Part shown: piece by piece, positions 7,499 to 16,750 of the stretch | Numbering within the stretch: position 1 is the stretch's first letter | How the letters are laid out: every line of letters starts with the position of its first letter | Assembly: GCA_963925495.1 (NCBI GenBank) | Contig: CAWUST010000067.1 | Coordinates: forward strand, 1-30,832 | Origin: UBA2108 sp963925495 | GTDB taxonomy: Bacteria; Bacteroidota; Bacteroidia; Flavobacteriales_G; Salibacteraceae | Reading direction: 5' to 3' | DNA length: 30,832 nt | Made by a program: the position numbers and the translations under genes | The notes under the pieces: model-generated | The model's input: the letters and a program-made list of their open reading frames with translations, nothing else | Told to the model about the DNA's origin: nothing | The model's database searches: none

Positions 7499-9586
7499 TC
7501 AAATTGTTCCTTCCCGTTTCCGAACAAGCCATTCTACTCCAATTAAAACTAACAATAAAAAGAATAAACTCTTTTGATGAATAAGGTCTTTAATTTCGAT
7601 CTCTTCGTAGGAGCGTTTTACAGCTTTTTGCTCACTTATTTTTAAGATTAAATCGTCCCACTGATTGTAGGTGAAAAAATTGCCTTGGTTTTTTTCAGCA
7701 AGAGTTCTAATTAGGTTATAATCTGCCTGCAAATTCTTATATTCTAAATCCAATTTTTTAACTGAAAATTCACCAGTTTTGCTGAAATCTTTTCCCTCGT
7801 GGTTTAAAGAGGCTACATAAGAATATTGTCCTGGACCTAACTTACCCATATTTAAATAATACTTGTCGCCTTCTCTATTCATTTCCAAATCGTACTCATC
7901 TCCGTTTTCTTTGGTTACTTTTATAAATACTTGAGGATCATTAATAAGTTCATAACTCAAATTATAAAATTCAGCATTCCAAATGAGGGCATCATTTTCA
8001 TAATAGCTAGTTTTAGAAAAAACACGGAATCTCGAAATGTCCTTTTTAGAGGCTAAATACTGTATGGTTTTAGTGACTAATTCATCGAAAAATTCGTTGG
8101 AGTTTTTTAATTCATATTCTGTCATTTTCCACCGCCAAATTCCCTCTCCAAAAAAATATGATTTTCGATTACCTTCTTCTGAGCTAGTGAATAACCAAAG
8201 GGGATATTCCGTTTGAATGCCGCTTACACTTTGAAAGCTCATTACGTGTGAACCAGCCGAATACTTTAGGACACCAAAGGGAACTTTTACTGGTGGAAAT
8301 TCATTTTCCATGTCTTTGTCTTTAGTAATTGTAAAAAGACTAAAATTTGAATTAATTTTTCCTTGTACAGTGTTCGTTTTGTTTGCTTGTCCATTCCACT
8401 GAATGCCTTTATCTGAATTAAATAAGGCTAAATGATTGGTTTTTGCCGATGTCACATACCATTGAGATGTTGTACACGATTGCAATAATTCAAAAGCCTT
8501 ACTTGAATTTGTAGTACTTGTAGGAATTTGAAAGGCAAGTACTAAATTGTAATTCGCTTCAATTTTTCCTCTTTTAAGTTTAATGAAATCATCTGTTTTT
8601 ACCATCGTTACTTCATAACTTTCTTCTTCCTCGATGCTTCGTCTAATAGCGGCAATATCAGGGTGTGGAAAATCATAAACCAAAAGAATTTTTTGTCGTT
8701 TATCTTTTATTTGAACATAAATAATTTTTTCATTATTTACTTTATTCATTTCGCCACCAATTGGCAGAATCTTTACTTTAAATTTCTGAATACCAATTTT
8801 TTTCGCATCAACATGAAATTGAATTTCTGTATACAAACTATTACTGGTAATCTCTATCTCTTTACTATAGACTTCCTTTCCAAATCCTGTTACAACTAAC
8901 CTGCTTTTCTGACCCGCATAACCATCAATGGCAACATCAACTTTAAAGGGGAATTTATTACCCAGAAAAGCAATTGAGTTACTCCTTACCTCCATTATTT
9001 TTTGATCACTTACAGCGGAAGAATCGCCTAAAGCAACAGTGAAAAGAGGTGCACTAATTTTTAATTTTTGGTAGTTAGGATTTGATGCCTTATTAAAAAT
9101 TCCATCGCTTATAAGTATGGCCGCAGAAACATTATCGTAAGTATAAAAATCATTCACATAATCTATAAATGCAGAAAGATTAGTAGCGTTTTCCTTAAAA
9201 TCTAAATTTCCTTTGATTTGTACATCGTTTCCTATATAAAGTGTTTTCCATTCAAAATCTGGTGAAAGGCTGGATTTTAATTCTTCTATTTTCTTTTGTA
9301 ATCCTACTTTGTATTCTGCTGAATCTTTATTGAGTAATATACTTTTAGAATTATCGATTCCTAAAACTATAATGGGTTTATCGAATGAGACAGAAGCGTA
9401 TTTTAAAATGGGTTTCAGCAGTAAAACACACAAAACAAAAAGAACCGTAAAACGAAGAAAAGAAAGGGCTGTTCTCCAAACTTTAACTAAGCTATCTTCT
9501 TTAAAAAAGTATAGAAGTGCAGTAAGCAATGCACTTAAAAAAGCACATACTAATAAATACCAATAAGGGTATGATAAGTCGAGCAT
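7499..9586 (-). CDS. Membrane protein with von Willebrand factor A-like domain
   Basis: This is a 695-residue protein. Two membrane helices lie near the N-terminus (about 8-28 and 42-62) and one at the C-terminus (about 668-687, before a KREGTI tail). Between them is a large periplasmic part. It opens with a VWA-like fold: the MIDAS motif DNSKS (Asp78, Ser80, Ser82) and a later strand AAILISDG supplying further acidic ligands. The middle (about 200-290) looks Ig/CARDB-like, and the remainder is alpha/beta. The architecture fits the VWA-containing inner-membrane proteins of Bacteroidota that resemble BatA/BatB but are longer. The binding partner is unknown. It lies 121 bases downstream of fabG on the same strand, and nothing links the two functionally. 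Confidence 0.7.
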   Translation of the reverse strand: MLDLSYPYWYLLVCAFLSALLTALLYFFKEDSLVKVWRTALSFLRFTVLFVLCVLLLKPILKYASVSFDKPIIVLGIDNSKSILLNKDSAEYKVGLQKKIEELKSSLSPDFEWKTLYIGNDVQIKGNLDFKENATNLSAFIDYVNDFYTYDNVSAAILISDGIFNKASNPNYQKLKISAPLFTVALGDSSAVSDQKIMEVRSNSIAFLGNKFPFKVDVAIDGYAGQKSRLVVTGFGKEVYSKEIEITSNSLYTEIQFHVDAKKIGIQKFKVKILPIGGEMNKVNNEKIIYVQIKDKRQKILLVYDFPHPDIAAIRRSIEEEESYEVTMVKTDDFIKLKRGKIEANYNLVLAFQIPTSTTNSSKAFELLQSCTTSQWYVTSAKTNHLALFNSDKGIQWNGQANKTNTVQGKINSNFSLFTITKDKDMENEFPPVKVPFGVLKYSAGSHVMSFQSVSGIQTEYPLWLFTSSEEGNRKSYFFGEGIWRWKMTEYELKNSNEFFDELVTKTIQYLASKKDISRFRVFSKTSYYENDALIWNAEFYNLSYELINDPQVFIKVTKENGDEYDLEMNREGDKYYLNMGKLGPGQYSYVASLNHEGKDFSKTGEFSVKKLDLEYKNLQADYNLIRTLAEKNQGNFFTYNQWDDLILKISEQKAVKRSYEEIEIKDLIHQKSLFFLLLVLIGVEWLVRKREGTI

Positions 9587-9707
9587 TTAATCCAAAGAGG
9601 AAATTATATGATTGTTTTTTTCAGACATTCAAAAGTGACTAAAAAAATGGAATACAGGTCTTAAAAAGTGTTAGTCCTGTTGCCTGAATTTTTGTCAATA
9701 TAGTGGA

Positions 9708-10460
9708 TTAACTTGGCAGCATTCCGCCGTCAACGTTAATAGTTTGTCCTGTAATGTAAGTTGACATGTCAGAAGCCAAAAACAAACATAAATTGGCCAC
9801 GTCTTCTACACTTCCACCACGTTTAAGAGGAATTGAATCGCGCCATTGCTGAACCATATCTTCGGGCAAAGCGGCAGTCATCTCAGTTTCAATAAAACCT
9901 GGAGCTACAGAATTGCATCGAATGTTTCTAGAGCCTATTTCTTGCGCCATTGAACGTGTAAATCCCAATATCCCCGCTTTGCTGGCAGAATAATTACTCT
10001 GTCCTGCATTTCCTTGAATACCAACAACCGAACTTAAATTTATAATAGAACCGGAACGTTGTTTTAATACTGTTCGCAAAACAGCTTTGGTCATGTTAAA
10101 AACAGATTTCAAATTGGTGTCCATTACTTCATCCCACATTTGCTCTGTCATTCGCATTAGCAAATTATCGCGGGTGATTCCAGCATTGTTAACCACAACA
10201 TCAATTTTTCCACCAAAATCCGCACAAACATTTTTCACTAATTCTTCACAAGCAAGAAAATCAGCAGCATTCGATTTGTAAGCTTTGGCGTTTACGCCTA
10301 ATTCTTTTAGTTCCAGTTCAAAAGCTTTTGCTTTTTCGTCAGATGATGCGTAAGTAAAGGCAATATCAGATCCTTGTCCTGCAAAAAGTTTTGCAATTCC
10401 TCTTCCAATTCCTCTTGATGCTCCAGTAACTATGGAAACTTTCCCTTCTAATAATTTCAT
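9708..10460 (-). CDS. fabG: 3-oxoacyl-[acyl-carrier-protein] reductase FabG
   Basis: This 250-residue classical short-chain dehydrogenase is of normal FabG length. The NADPH-binding motif TGASRGIG is at residues 12-19 and NNAG at 91-94. The catalytic set is Asn116, Ser144, Tyr157 and Lys161 (NYSASKAG). The C-terminus has ITGQTINVDGGM, typical of FabG. It reduces 3-oxoacyl-ACP to 3-hydroxyacyl-ACP in cytoplasmic fatty acid elongation. No other fab gene or acpP is adjacent, so a related SDR specificity is possible, but the sequence is close to the FabG pattern throughout. No -7 promoter box is obvious near the start; the 10510-10533 inverted repeat lies 50 bases upstream. Confidence 0.92.
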   Translation of the reverse strand: MKLLEGKVSIVTGASRGIGRGIAKLFAGQGSDIAFTYASSDEKAKAFELELKELGVNAKAYKSNAADFLACEELVKNVCADFGGKIDVVVNNAGITRDNLLMRMTEQMWDEVMDTNLKSVFNMTKAVLRTVLKQRSGSIINLSSVVGIQGNAGQSNYSASKAGILGFTRSMAQEIGSRNIRCNSVAPGFIETEMTAALPEDMVQQWRDSIPLKRGGSVEDVANLCLFLASDMSTYITGQTINVDGGMLPS

Positions 10461-10509
10461 TTTTGTGTTTTTTCAGTTTGCTTTACCAAACCAAATTTCC
10501 CCTTTTAAA

Positions 10510-10533
10510 TTATGTTCAACATTTGGAACATAA
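10510..10533. promoter_or_regulatory. Inverted repeat between the OmpA-like gene and fabG
   Basis: TTATGTTC (10510-10517) and GAACATAA (10526-10533) are perfect 8-base arms around AACATTTG. The site is 13 bases past the stop of the OmpA-like gene and 50 bases before fabG. It could be a weak terminator for the former (TTTAAAA follows on the minus strand) or an operator for the latter; the sequence alone does not decide. Confidence 0.4.
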
Positions 10534-10545
10534 ATTCAAAAAATC

Positions 10546-12600
10546 TTAAAATATTACAATTTTAACCCTTCTGTTATAAATTAAATTTTTAGGATCTTTA
10601 TAAACTTCTTCTACGGTATATCGAGGTACAGCTTCTCCAAAATATTCTTTCCTAATTGGGTTATTAACTCCATTATCTTTTAAGTATTTCTCTACTGAAT
10701 CAGTTCTGTCTCGCGATAATGTTAAATTGTATTCAGCCTTTCCAACGTGGTCTGAATGTCCACTCAAGTATATTTTCGCATTAGGCTTTTCCTTTAAGTA
10801 TTTAAGAAGTGGTCTCACTTTCTTTTCTTGACTCCATTCGGTTACATACTTAGAGTCAGAACCAAAATAAACAATTTCTTCATAATTTGCCTTAAACGGA
10901 CCGTCATTACTGGCAATTCTATCCGAAGAATTGTAAGTAATTGAAATTCGATCTTCAGCAATTCCAGCATCTACCAAAACAGCCATTGCTTTTTCCGCAT
11001 TTTCTTTGGCTATATCGGCACCATCTTTCCCAGCTTTACTAGGGGATGTAGCAATTAACTTGACGGTCCAGCTTAGATTTTCCTCCATTTTAGCCTGAGC
11101 TTCGGCAAGTGCTTTTTTAGTATCTTCCGTTACTTTTTTATTTTCATCAACAAAAACATCAACAATCAATACTTTTTTAAGAGTAGAATCGTCTTCTATA
11201 TCTTCTATGTCTTTTACCTCTGAATTGGTAATGGTATAAATATCAAACCCACCATATCCGCCTTCGCGACTAGAACTGTAATACGCTTTAGATACACCAT
11301 GAGCAATCATATAGTTTACTTCATCGAAAGGAGTATTTACTGGAATTCCTAAATTTTCCGGAAAAGTCCATCCAGTATCTCGTTTATGAGAAACAAAAAC
11401 ATCCCAGCCACCTATACTTGAGTGTCCTTTTGATGAAAAATAAAGAACCGTATCGTTTAATAAAAACGGAGCTACTTCATCCATTTTAGTATTAATTCTT
11501 GGACCTAAATTCTGTAATTCACCCCAAGTTCCATTATCCTGTAGAATTGATGTATATAAATCCCGTTCACCATAACTATCGTGTCGTTCTGCTTCAACAT
11601 ACAACACCTTTAAATCAGGCGATATTGTAACATGAGAAATTCGTACTCCGGCTTTATCAAAATTTTCTGAAAAAGATTCTTGAGACAGCCAAGTACCATG
11701 CTCCCCACCAACATTTCTTTTAATTATATCGCACTGACTTTTAGTATAAACAAAAAGTTCACTTTCGTCTGGAGATACAGATACGGTTGCATTGTGACCA
11801 TTAGTATTTACAAAGGCTCCATTAAAATAATCTGTATTATTAATGTTGTTTACTTCAGCCCATATTCCATTTTGAAAGTTTGCCAAATAAATATCTTCAT
11901 AATATTGTCCATCCGAAAAAAGCTCACTACCTTTAGAACCACCTCTCCTTGAAGTAAAAAGCAAAACTTCGCTATTATCCATAATTATTGGTCCGTACTC
12001 ATCAAATGAAGAGTTTATTTCTTCACCTAAATTTTCCAGTGTCACGTACGAAATTGAATCTGTTTGGTATTTAGTTACATTTCTAGATTGTTTATGTACA
12101 CTCTCCAAAATCTGTCCTTTGGACTCTAACAAATCTCTACCGTCCTCACATTGAAGCATGTATAAATTTACTTCTTTTTCCATTTCAACTCCTACTTTTC
12201 CAGCCGGAAGACCTTCAGCCAAATACGTTGAGTAAGCAGCTGTAGCATACAAAAAGTTGTGTTCCAGGTGATAAAGCCTTCCTAAGTAATAAAACAATTC
12301 TGGCTTTGCTTCCCTTTCATTCAGTTCCTCAATCTTTTCAAAGTATTTTTTCGAATTTAATTTTTCCCTTGATCCTTCATAAATACAAATTCCAAATTCA
12401 TAATTATAAACAGAGTTATTAGTATCTGATTCATAAAGTTCTTTATAAAAGGGATAAGCCTCAACGTATTCTGCAGCATAGAGGTAATTTCTCGCTTGTC
12501 GGAGTATCTTCTTTTGTTGATTCTTAGAAAGAGATTGAGAACTTGCCAACTGCGGTAAAACAAGTAATGCAAGTATTAATAGAGTAAATATTTTTTTCAT
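10546..12600 (-). CDS. OmpA-family envelope protein with TPR and PD40/WD40-like propeller
   Basis: I use ATG 12598-12600 (684 residues), which puts a signal peptide (MKKIFTLLILALLVLPQLASSQ) at the N-terminus; the frame is open further upstream but has no purpose there. Residues about 25-150 are TPR-like helices (ARNYLYAAEYVEAYPFYKEL). Residues about 185-455 carry PD40 propeller blades (FTSRRGGSKG, SSKGHSSIGGWDVFVS, SSSREGGYGGFDIYTI). The C-terminus is an OmpA-type peptidoglycan-binding domain (GHSDHVG, then NLTLSRDRTDSV and NRRVKIVIF). Before it, a segment (KENAEKAMAVLVDAGIAEDR) reads like a second, degenerate OmpA helix. The order TPR, propeller, OmpA recalls PorE of the T9SS, but the carboxypeptidase-like domain and lipobox of PorE are not seen, so I call it PorE-like only in layout. 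Confidence 0.82.
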   Translation of the reverse strand: MKKIFTLLILALLVLPQLASSQSLSKNQQKKILRQARNYLYAAEYVEAYPFYKELYESDTNNSVYNYEFGICIYEGSREKLNSKKYFEKIEELNEREAKPELFYYLGRLYHLEHNFLYATAAYSTYLAEGLPAGKVGVEMEKEVNLYMLQCEDGRDLLESKGQILESVHKQSRNVTKYQTDSISYVTLENLGEEINSSFDEYGPIIMDNSEVLLFTSRRGGSKGSELFSDGQYYEDIYLANFQNGIWAEVNNINNTDYFNGAFVNTNGHNATVSVSPDESELFVYTKSQCDIIKRNVGGEHGTWLSQESFSENFDKAGVRISHVTISPDLKVLYVEAERHDSYGERDLYTSILQDNGTWGELQNLGPRINTKMDEVAPFLLNDTVLYFSSKGHSSIGGWDVFVSHKRDTGWTFPENLGIPVNTPFDEVNYMIAHGVSKAYYSSSREGGYGGFDIYTITNSEVKDIEDIEDDSTLKKVLIVDVFVDENKKVTEDTKKALAEAQAKMEENLSWTVKLIATSPSKAGKDGADIAKENAEKAMAVLVDAGIAEDRISITYNSSDRIASNDGPFKANYEEIVYFGSDSKYVTEWSQEKKVRPLLKYLKEKPNAKIYLSGHSDHVGKAEYNLTLSRDRTDSVEKYLKDNGVNNPIRKEYFGEAVPRYTVEEVYKDPKNLIYNRRVKIVIF

Positions 12601-12626
12601 ATTATCTTTACTAATAACTAGACAAA

Positions 12627-12634
12627 CAAAAATA
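12627..12634 (-). promoter_or_regulatory. -7 box (TATTTTTG) for the OmpA-like gene
   Basis: This is a perfect match to TAnnTTTG, 26 bases before ATG 12600. No convincing -33 TTTG lies at the expected distance. Confidence 0.5.
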
Positions 12635-12740
12635 TGCAAGTTGTTAAGTTATCGGAAGTTTTAACTAAGTATTTAATACAAAAAAATGTTTCGACCGATA
12701 ATATGCCCATATTTTAGATAATTTGGCAGCACACCATACA

Positions 12741-12770
12741 AATAGGTATAAATTATACCTATTTTTTTTT
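12741..12770 (+). terminator. Intrinsic terminator with no upstream gene
   Basis: AATAGGTATA (12741-12750) and TATACCTATT (12754-12763) form a perfect 10-bp stem with a 3-base loop, followed directly by seven T (the T run is 12762-12770). This is a textbook shape on the + strand. No + strand gene ends nearby, so it may end a short RNA starting near the 12600 region. Confidence 0.7.
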
Positions 12771-13005
12771 CGTTCTTAAACTAAATTATGAATGGTTTAA
12801 TTCTTAGAATTATTTTTTGAAGGAAAATGGTTTGATTAATTGAAAAGTATACAAATCGGAAATTACACTCGAATCTAAATTATCTAAAATGATTTTAATC
12901 AATGTGTTAAATAAAAGGATATTTTCAGAAGATTGTTATTAAAAATAGAAATTGAAACGGTAAAGTAACATTTACGGAAAATAAAACTTTTTGTAAATAA
13001 AAAAA

Positions 13006-13480
13006 ATGGAATACACCAATGACACCTTTTCCGAAGGAATGGCCGATTATTTTGCAACAAACTGTATCTTTTTATTCTTCTCTCAACCAACTCTTAACCA
13101 AAAAGAAAAAATTCAATTCGAAAAGGATATGCTAAGAATGAGATTAAACTGTGGAATAACAGGAATTAAAATAGAGGTAGACGAAACCGACAAATTATTA
13201 GCTACATCTAGCGCCGTCATTCCTATTTTTCATTCTCAAAATTGGCGATACACTAATTTATTTGAAGTTCTATTTTACCCAAATAAGTTCAATGAATATT
13301 TTAAAACCGATGGGAAAAACCGTAGGGTATTGGGGGGTGTTTGGAACTGGATATCTGGAAGGAATTATGATTCTACCCAAGCCAACACTGCACCAAGGTT
13401 TTGCAAATGAATCGGACAAGAAAAATACCGAAATATACAAATTTGTTCACCTGATTGAAAATGAATGGAGCCATGAATAG
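13006..13480 (+). pseudogene. Decayed MtfA-like (M90) zinc peptidase gene
   Basis: Two overlapping frames give parts of one protein of the MtfA/M90 family. The first frame (13006 on) reads LLATSSAVIPIF and RYTNLFEVLFYPNKFNEYF. The second, which ends at 13480, reads GVFGTGYLEGIMILPKPTLHQGF and IYKFVHLIEN. They join if one G is removed from the six-G run at 13332-13337, giving GKNRRVLGVFGTGYLEG. Even then the product is about 157 residues, shorter than I expect for the family. The zinc-binding HExxH, expected as HEFVH, reads YKFVH, so the first His and the catalytic Glu are lost, and a stop follows nine codons later, removing the rest of the domain. The six-G run could be a sequencing error, but the lost active site and early stop are independent of it. 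Confidence 0.8.
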
Positions 13481-13667
13481 GAGCTGTTATAAATATTGCC
13501 CATTGATTGGTAGTAAATTTTGACACAATTGAAAAAGTAGTTTGGATTGTAGACTGAGGGTGATTTTCGTAATTCGATTTTGTGGTTTATATTTTCTGAA
13601 GAAGTAATTCACAATTTAATAGGAAAAAACCACCTTAAAACTAAACCGTTACTTTATTCGGTTAACT

Positions 13668-13675
13668 TACTTTTG
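13668..13675 (+). promoter_or_regulatory. -7 box (TACTTTTG) next to the start of the 1005-residue gene
   Basis: A perfect TAnnTTTG match ends 5 bases before the GTG start at 13681. No clear -33 element is seen. Transcription would begin at or within a few bases of the start codon. Confidence 0.5.
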
Positions 13676-13680
13676 GCAGA

Positions 13681-16600
13681 GTGTTGAATTTGAAACGAGT
13701 TTGGATAATTTGGATTCTACTAATGTTATTAGGAGGTCAAGATATTTTCTCACAAAAAATAACGAACTCTGGAAAAGAGTTTTGGTTTGCTTTTACTGAA
13801 ATGTTCGACAAGTCTAGTGCTATTTACTGGATAAACATAACTTCAAATGACAGTGCAAAAGGAATCGTTTCAATTCCAGGAGTTGCTTGGGCCCAGAGTT
13901 ATAGTATTGGTCCAGGACAAGTAGCTGAAATTAGAATCCCATCCAATTTTGCTACCATTTTGGGATCGGATACTACGGTAAACAGAGCTATTCATATCAC
14001 TTCTGATAACGAAGTAGTTGTATTTGCGGTTAGTTACCATGCTTTTAGGCATGAGGCTTCTATAGTTCTACCCACAATTGTAGAGGGAAAAAGATATAGA
14101 GTAATGTCCTATAAATCTGAAATTAAGAGTAATGTACTTTATGAATCTGAATTCAATATTGTCTCAGCTGGGGATACTGTAATATATAAAGTAACTCCTT
14201 CGGCGGACATTGCAGGAGGCAGACCAGCTAATGTGAGTTATATCGATACACTATTTCCAAATGAAGTATATCAAGCACAAGCAGATTCAGCACAAGACGA
14301 TCTTACGGGAACTTTAATTGAAAGTGTTAATGACAAACCCTTTGCAGTTTATTCAGGAAATGTTTGGTCAACAGTTGTATGCCGTCCAAACTCTGACCCT
14401 TTGATGGAAGCCATGTATCCAACTAATTCTTGGGGTAGCAACTATTTTACTATTCCAACACCAAGTGTAAACAAGGATTATGTAAAAATGGTTGCAGACC
14501 AAGACACGACACTCATTTTCAAAGATGGAATATTCGTTGATACGCTGAATGCTGGTGAATTCTATGATGATACAATAACCGCAGTTCATCAATATACTAG
14601 CACTAAACCTATGGCTTTAGGTCATTTTTTGGTTACAGGACAAGGTGGTTGTACCCAAAATAGTAATACAGACCCATCCATGATTATGCTAAATGCAACC
14701 GAACAAATGTTTTTGGACTCTATCACTTTTTTTGCAGTAGATACCAATGCCATAGACAGCCATTTTGTTCACGTAATTACGAGAACGGTTGATACGGCTT
14801 TGATGTTTTTAAATGGCACTCAAATTGTGAATTGGATACCATTTACTCAAGACACAAAATACGCCTATAGAACTGAAAGAATAAATCCAGGAAACCATCG
14901 CCTAGAAACTAAAGGTTGCGGTTTTATTGCCTATAGCATGGGCATAGGAAGTGCGGTGTCTTATGGTTATGCTGCTGGTGTTTCCTTAGTAGATCTAAGT
15001 AATTCAATTAAATTTACGAATTCCATTAGTGGAAGCGACACTATTTGTTTGGGAGACACGGTCCAATTTAATAGTGTTTCACTCGCGAATGCATTGACAT
15101 GGAAATGGGATTTTGGAGATGGTAATACCGATACTCTAGAAAATCCAAAACATGGATATTCAACAAACGGAACTTATGTGGTTTCGTTAAGAACTGTATA
15201 TTCTTGCGGTCTTGTTACAACGATGGACACAGTCGAAGTTCCCCCTACTCCCATAGTGAATTTGGGACCCGATACTACTTTATGCAATGGAGACTCCCTA
15301 ATATTTACTGTAAATACTCGTGTGTTTAAAGCATTTTGGAGTGACAGTTCTACCAATCATTTTCTTACCATAACTAAACCTGGCAATTATTGGGTGGAAG
15401 TTTCTAATTTTTGTGGAGCAGACACCGATTCAGTTTCCATACAAATAATTACTGCGGATAGTTTATTTGCTGGTTTTGATAGCACCATCTGCCAATTTAA
15501 CTCCATACGATTGGGAGGCAACCCAACTGCGCCTAATAATCCAGTTTTTAAATGGAGTCCTAATACAGATCTAGATAACGATACTGTAGCAAATCCAACC
15601 GCAACACCTAGTCTTTCTGGGCTAATATCGTACGTAGTCACCGCTACCTATGCAAATGGATGTCTGGTAAAAGATACTGTAAACTTAAAAGTACTGAGCG
15701 GGGCAAAAGTTGATGCAGGTGAAGACAAAGTTGTTTGTGATGATACTACAACTACAATTCGTTTAGGTGGAAATCCTACCGGAGCTCCTTCTTCTACATT
15801 TATTTGGGGTCCAGCGGGTGAACTTAACAATCCTAGTTCTGCAAACCCTAAAACTAAAACAGGAGTAACACGTGTGTATTATTTATTGGTTGAAGATACT
15901 AGTGGTTGTAGAAACGTCGATTCTGTTTTTGTTTCTCGATTCGGGTTTAGAGTATCAAATAAAGAAATAAACTGCGGAGGAGATTCTGCCAGTCTAGAAA
16001 TTACGGGAGTTCTTGGTGCAGCCCCTATTAAATATTTATGGCGTCCAAATTATGCTCTTAGTTCGGATACTATTTCAAACCCGATTAGCTTTCCCGATTC
16101 TACAGTTAATTACTCTGTTGTAGTTAGCGATAGTCTAGGTTGCATGGATTCGGCAATAGTGAAAGTAAGTGTGTTTAACAAAGTAAAAGCCGATTTCGAT
16201 CTTTTGACCAAATCGCGTTGTGAAGAGGCTGACATTACTACTTTTAATAAATCAACAAATGCAGTGAGCTACGAATGGTTTTTTAATGGATCGACTTATA
16301 GTAAAGATAAAGACGTAAGAGCAAATGTTGATTTCTCATCAAGTAATTTATTTAAACTAATTGTTCAATCTTCTGATTTGTGTTTGGACAGTTTAGAAAA
16401 ATCTATCGTAATTAACTCAGTAGAAGAATTTAAAACGGGTTCCTTTCCCAATGTTTTCACTCCAAATGGAGATGGTGTAAATGATTTATTGGATTTTAAT
16501 TTAGATGATGATTTAAGTCAATGTTCTCAAGTATATGTATACAATAGGTGGGGAGTTTTGGTTTTTGAAACTAGAAAAGGACACCCCATTTGGGATGGCC

Positions 16601-16698
16601 GAACTTTCAGCGGAAACCTAGTTACAGAAGGAGTTTATTTCTATCATTTAGTTGTAAACGGAACTGACTACAAAGGATATATTACAGTACTCCGATAA
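13681..16698 (+). CDS. Large secreted protein: IgGFc-binding-like, PKD, T9SS type B (CHU_C) tail
   Basis: This 1005-residue protein probably starts at GTG 13681. An in-frame stop lies 18 bases upstream and no ATG occurs before residue 15, which would cut the signal peptide (KRVWIIWILLMLLGGQDIFSQ, from residue 5) too short; TTG 13684 is also possible. Residues about 27-435 resemble the IgGFc-binding N-terminal domain (GKEFWFAFTEMF, then DNEVVVFAVSYHAF). A PKD domain follows (about 450-525, WKWDFGDGNTDTLENPKHGY), then Ig-like modules with repeated GGNPT..P...F.W segments. The end (about 919-1005: FPNVFTPNGDGVND, YNRWGVLVFE, GVYFYHLVV) is the gliding-motility-associated CHU_C domain used as a T9SS type B signal. 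It is probably a surface or adhesin-like protein; the ligand is unknown. It stands alone, with a promoter box just before it. Confidence 0.85.
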   Translation: MLNLKRVWIIWILLMLLGGQDIFSQKITNSGKEFWFAFTEMFDKSSAIYWINITSNDSAKGIVSIPGVAWAQSYSIGPGQVAEIRIPSNFATILGSDTTVNRAIHITSDNEVVVFAVSYHAFRHEASIVLPTIVEGKRYRVMSYKSEIKSNVLYESEFNIVSAGDTVIYKVTPSADIAGGRPANVSYIDTLFPNEVYQAQADSAQDDLTGTLIESVNDKPFAVYSGNVWSTVVCRPNSDPLMEAMYPTNSWGSNYFTIPTPSVNKDYVKMVADQDTTLIFKDGIFVDTLNAGEFYDDTITAVHQYTSTKPMALGHFLVTGQGGCTQNSNTDPSMIMLNATEQMFLDSITFFAVDTNAIDSHFVHVITRTVDTALMFLNGTQIVNWIPFTQDTKYAYRTERINPGNHRLETKGCGFIAYSMGIGSAVSYGYAAGVSLVDLSNSIKFTNSISGSDTICLGDTVQFNSVSLANALTWKWDFGDGNTDTLENPKHGYSTNGTYVVSLRTVYSCGLVTTMDTVEVPPTPIVNLGPDTTLCNGDSLIFTVNTRVFKAFWSDSSTNHFLTITKPGNYWVEVSNFCGADTDSVSIQIITADSLFAGFDSTICQFNSIRLGGNPTAPNNPVFKWSPNTDLDNDTVANPTATPSLSGLISYVVTATYANGCLVKDTVNLKVLSGAKVDAGEDKVVCDDTTTTIRLGGNPTGAPSSTFIWGPAGELNNPSSANPKTKTGVTRVYYLLVEDTSGCRNVDSVFVSRFGFRVSNKEINCGGDSASLEITGVLGAAPIKYLWRPNYALSSDTISNPISFPDSTVNYSVVVSDSLGCMDSAIVKVSVFNKVKADFDLLTKSRCEEADITTFNKSTNAVSYEWFFNGSTYSKDKDVRANVDFSSSNLFKLIVQSSDLCLDSLEKSIVINSVEEFKTGSFPNVFTPNGDGVNDLLDFNLDDDLSQCSQVYVYNRWGVLVFETRKGHPIWDGRTFSGNLVTEGVYFYHLVVNGTDYKGYITVLR

Positions 16699-16750
16699 TT
16701 TTAAGTTCGTTATAGAACTGAAAGTCTGAAATTAAAACGGATAAAGAAAA

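Larger units (their letters stand above)
12601..13005. other. Gene-free region with a + strand terminator and possible small RNA
   Basis: This AT-rich stretch separates the leftward OmpA-like gene from the decayed M90 gene. It holds the promoter of the former, an inverted repeat TTATCGG (12649-12655)/CCGATAA (12695-12701), and a strong intrinsic terminator at 12741-12770 on the + strand. From 12771 to 13005 I see nothing recognisable. Confidence 0.6.

Noticed and set aside
10546..12600. Calling this gene porE (T9SS component)
   Set aside because: The layout is similar, but the lipobox and carboxypeptidase-like domain are not seen and no por or gld genes are in the window.
13681..16698. Start at the ATG encoding residue 15 of the large secreted protein
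   Set aside because: It would leave MLLGGQDIFSQ, too short and not basic enough for a signal peptide; GTG 13681 keeps the Lys-Arg and the full hydrophobic stretch.
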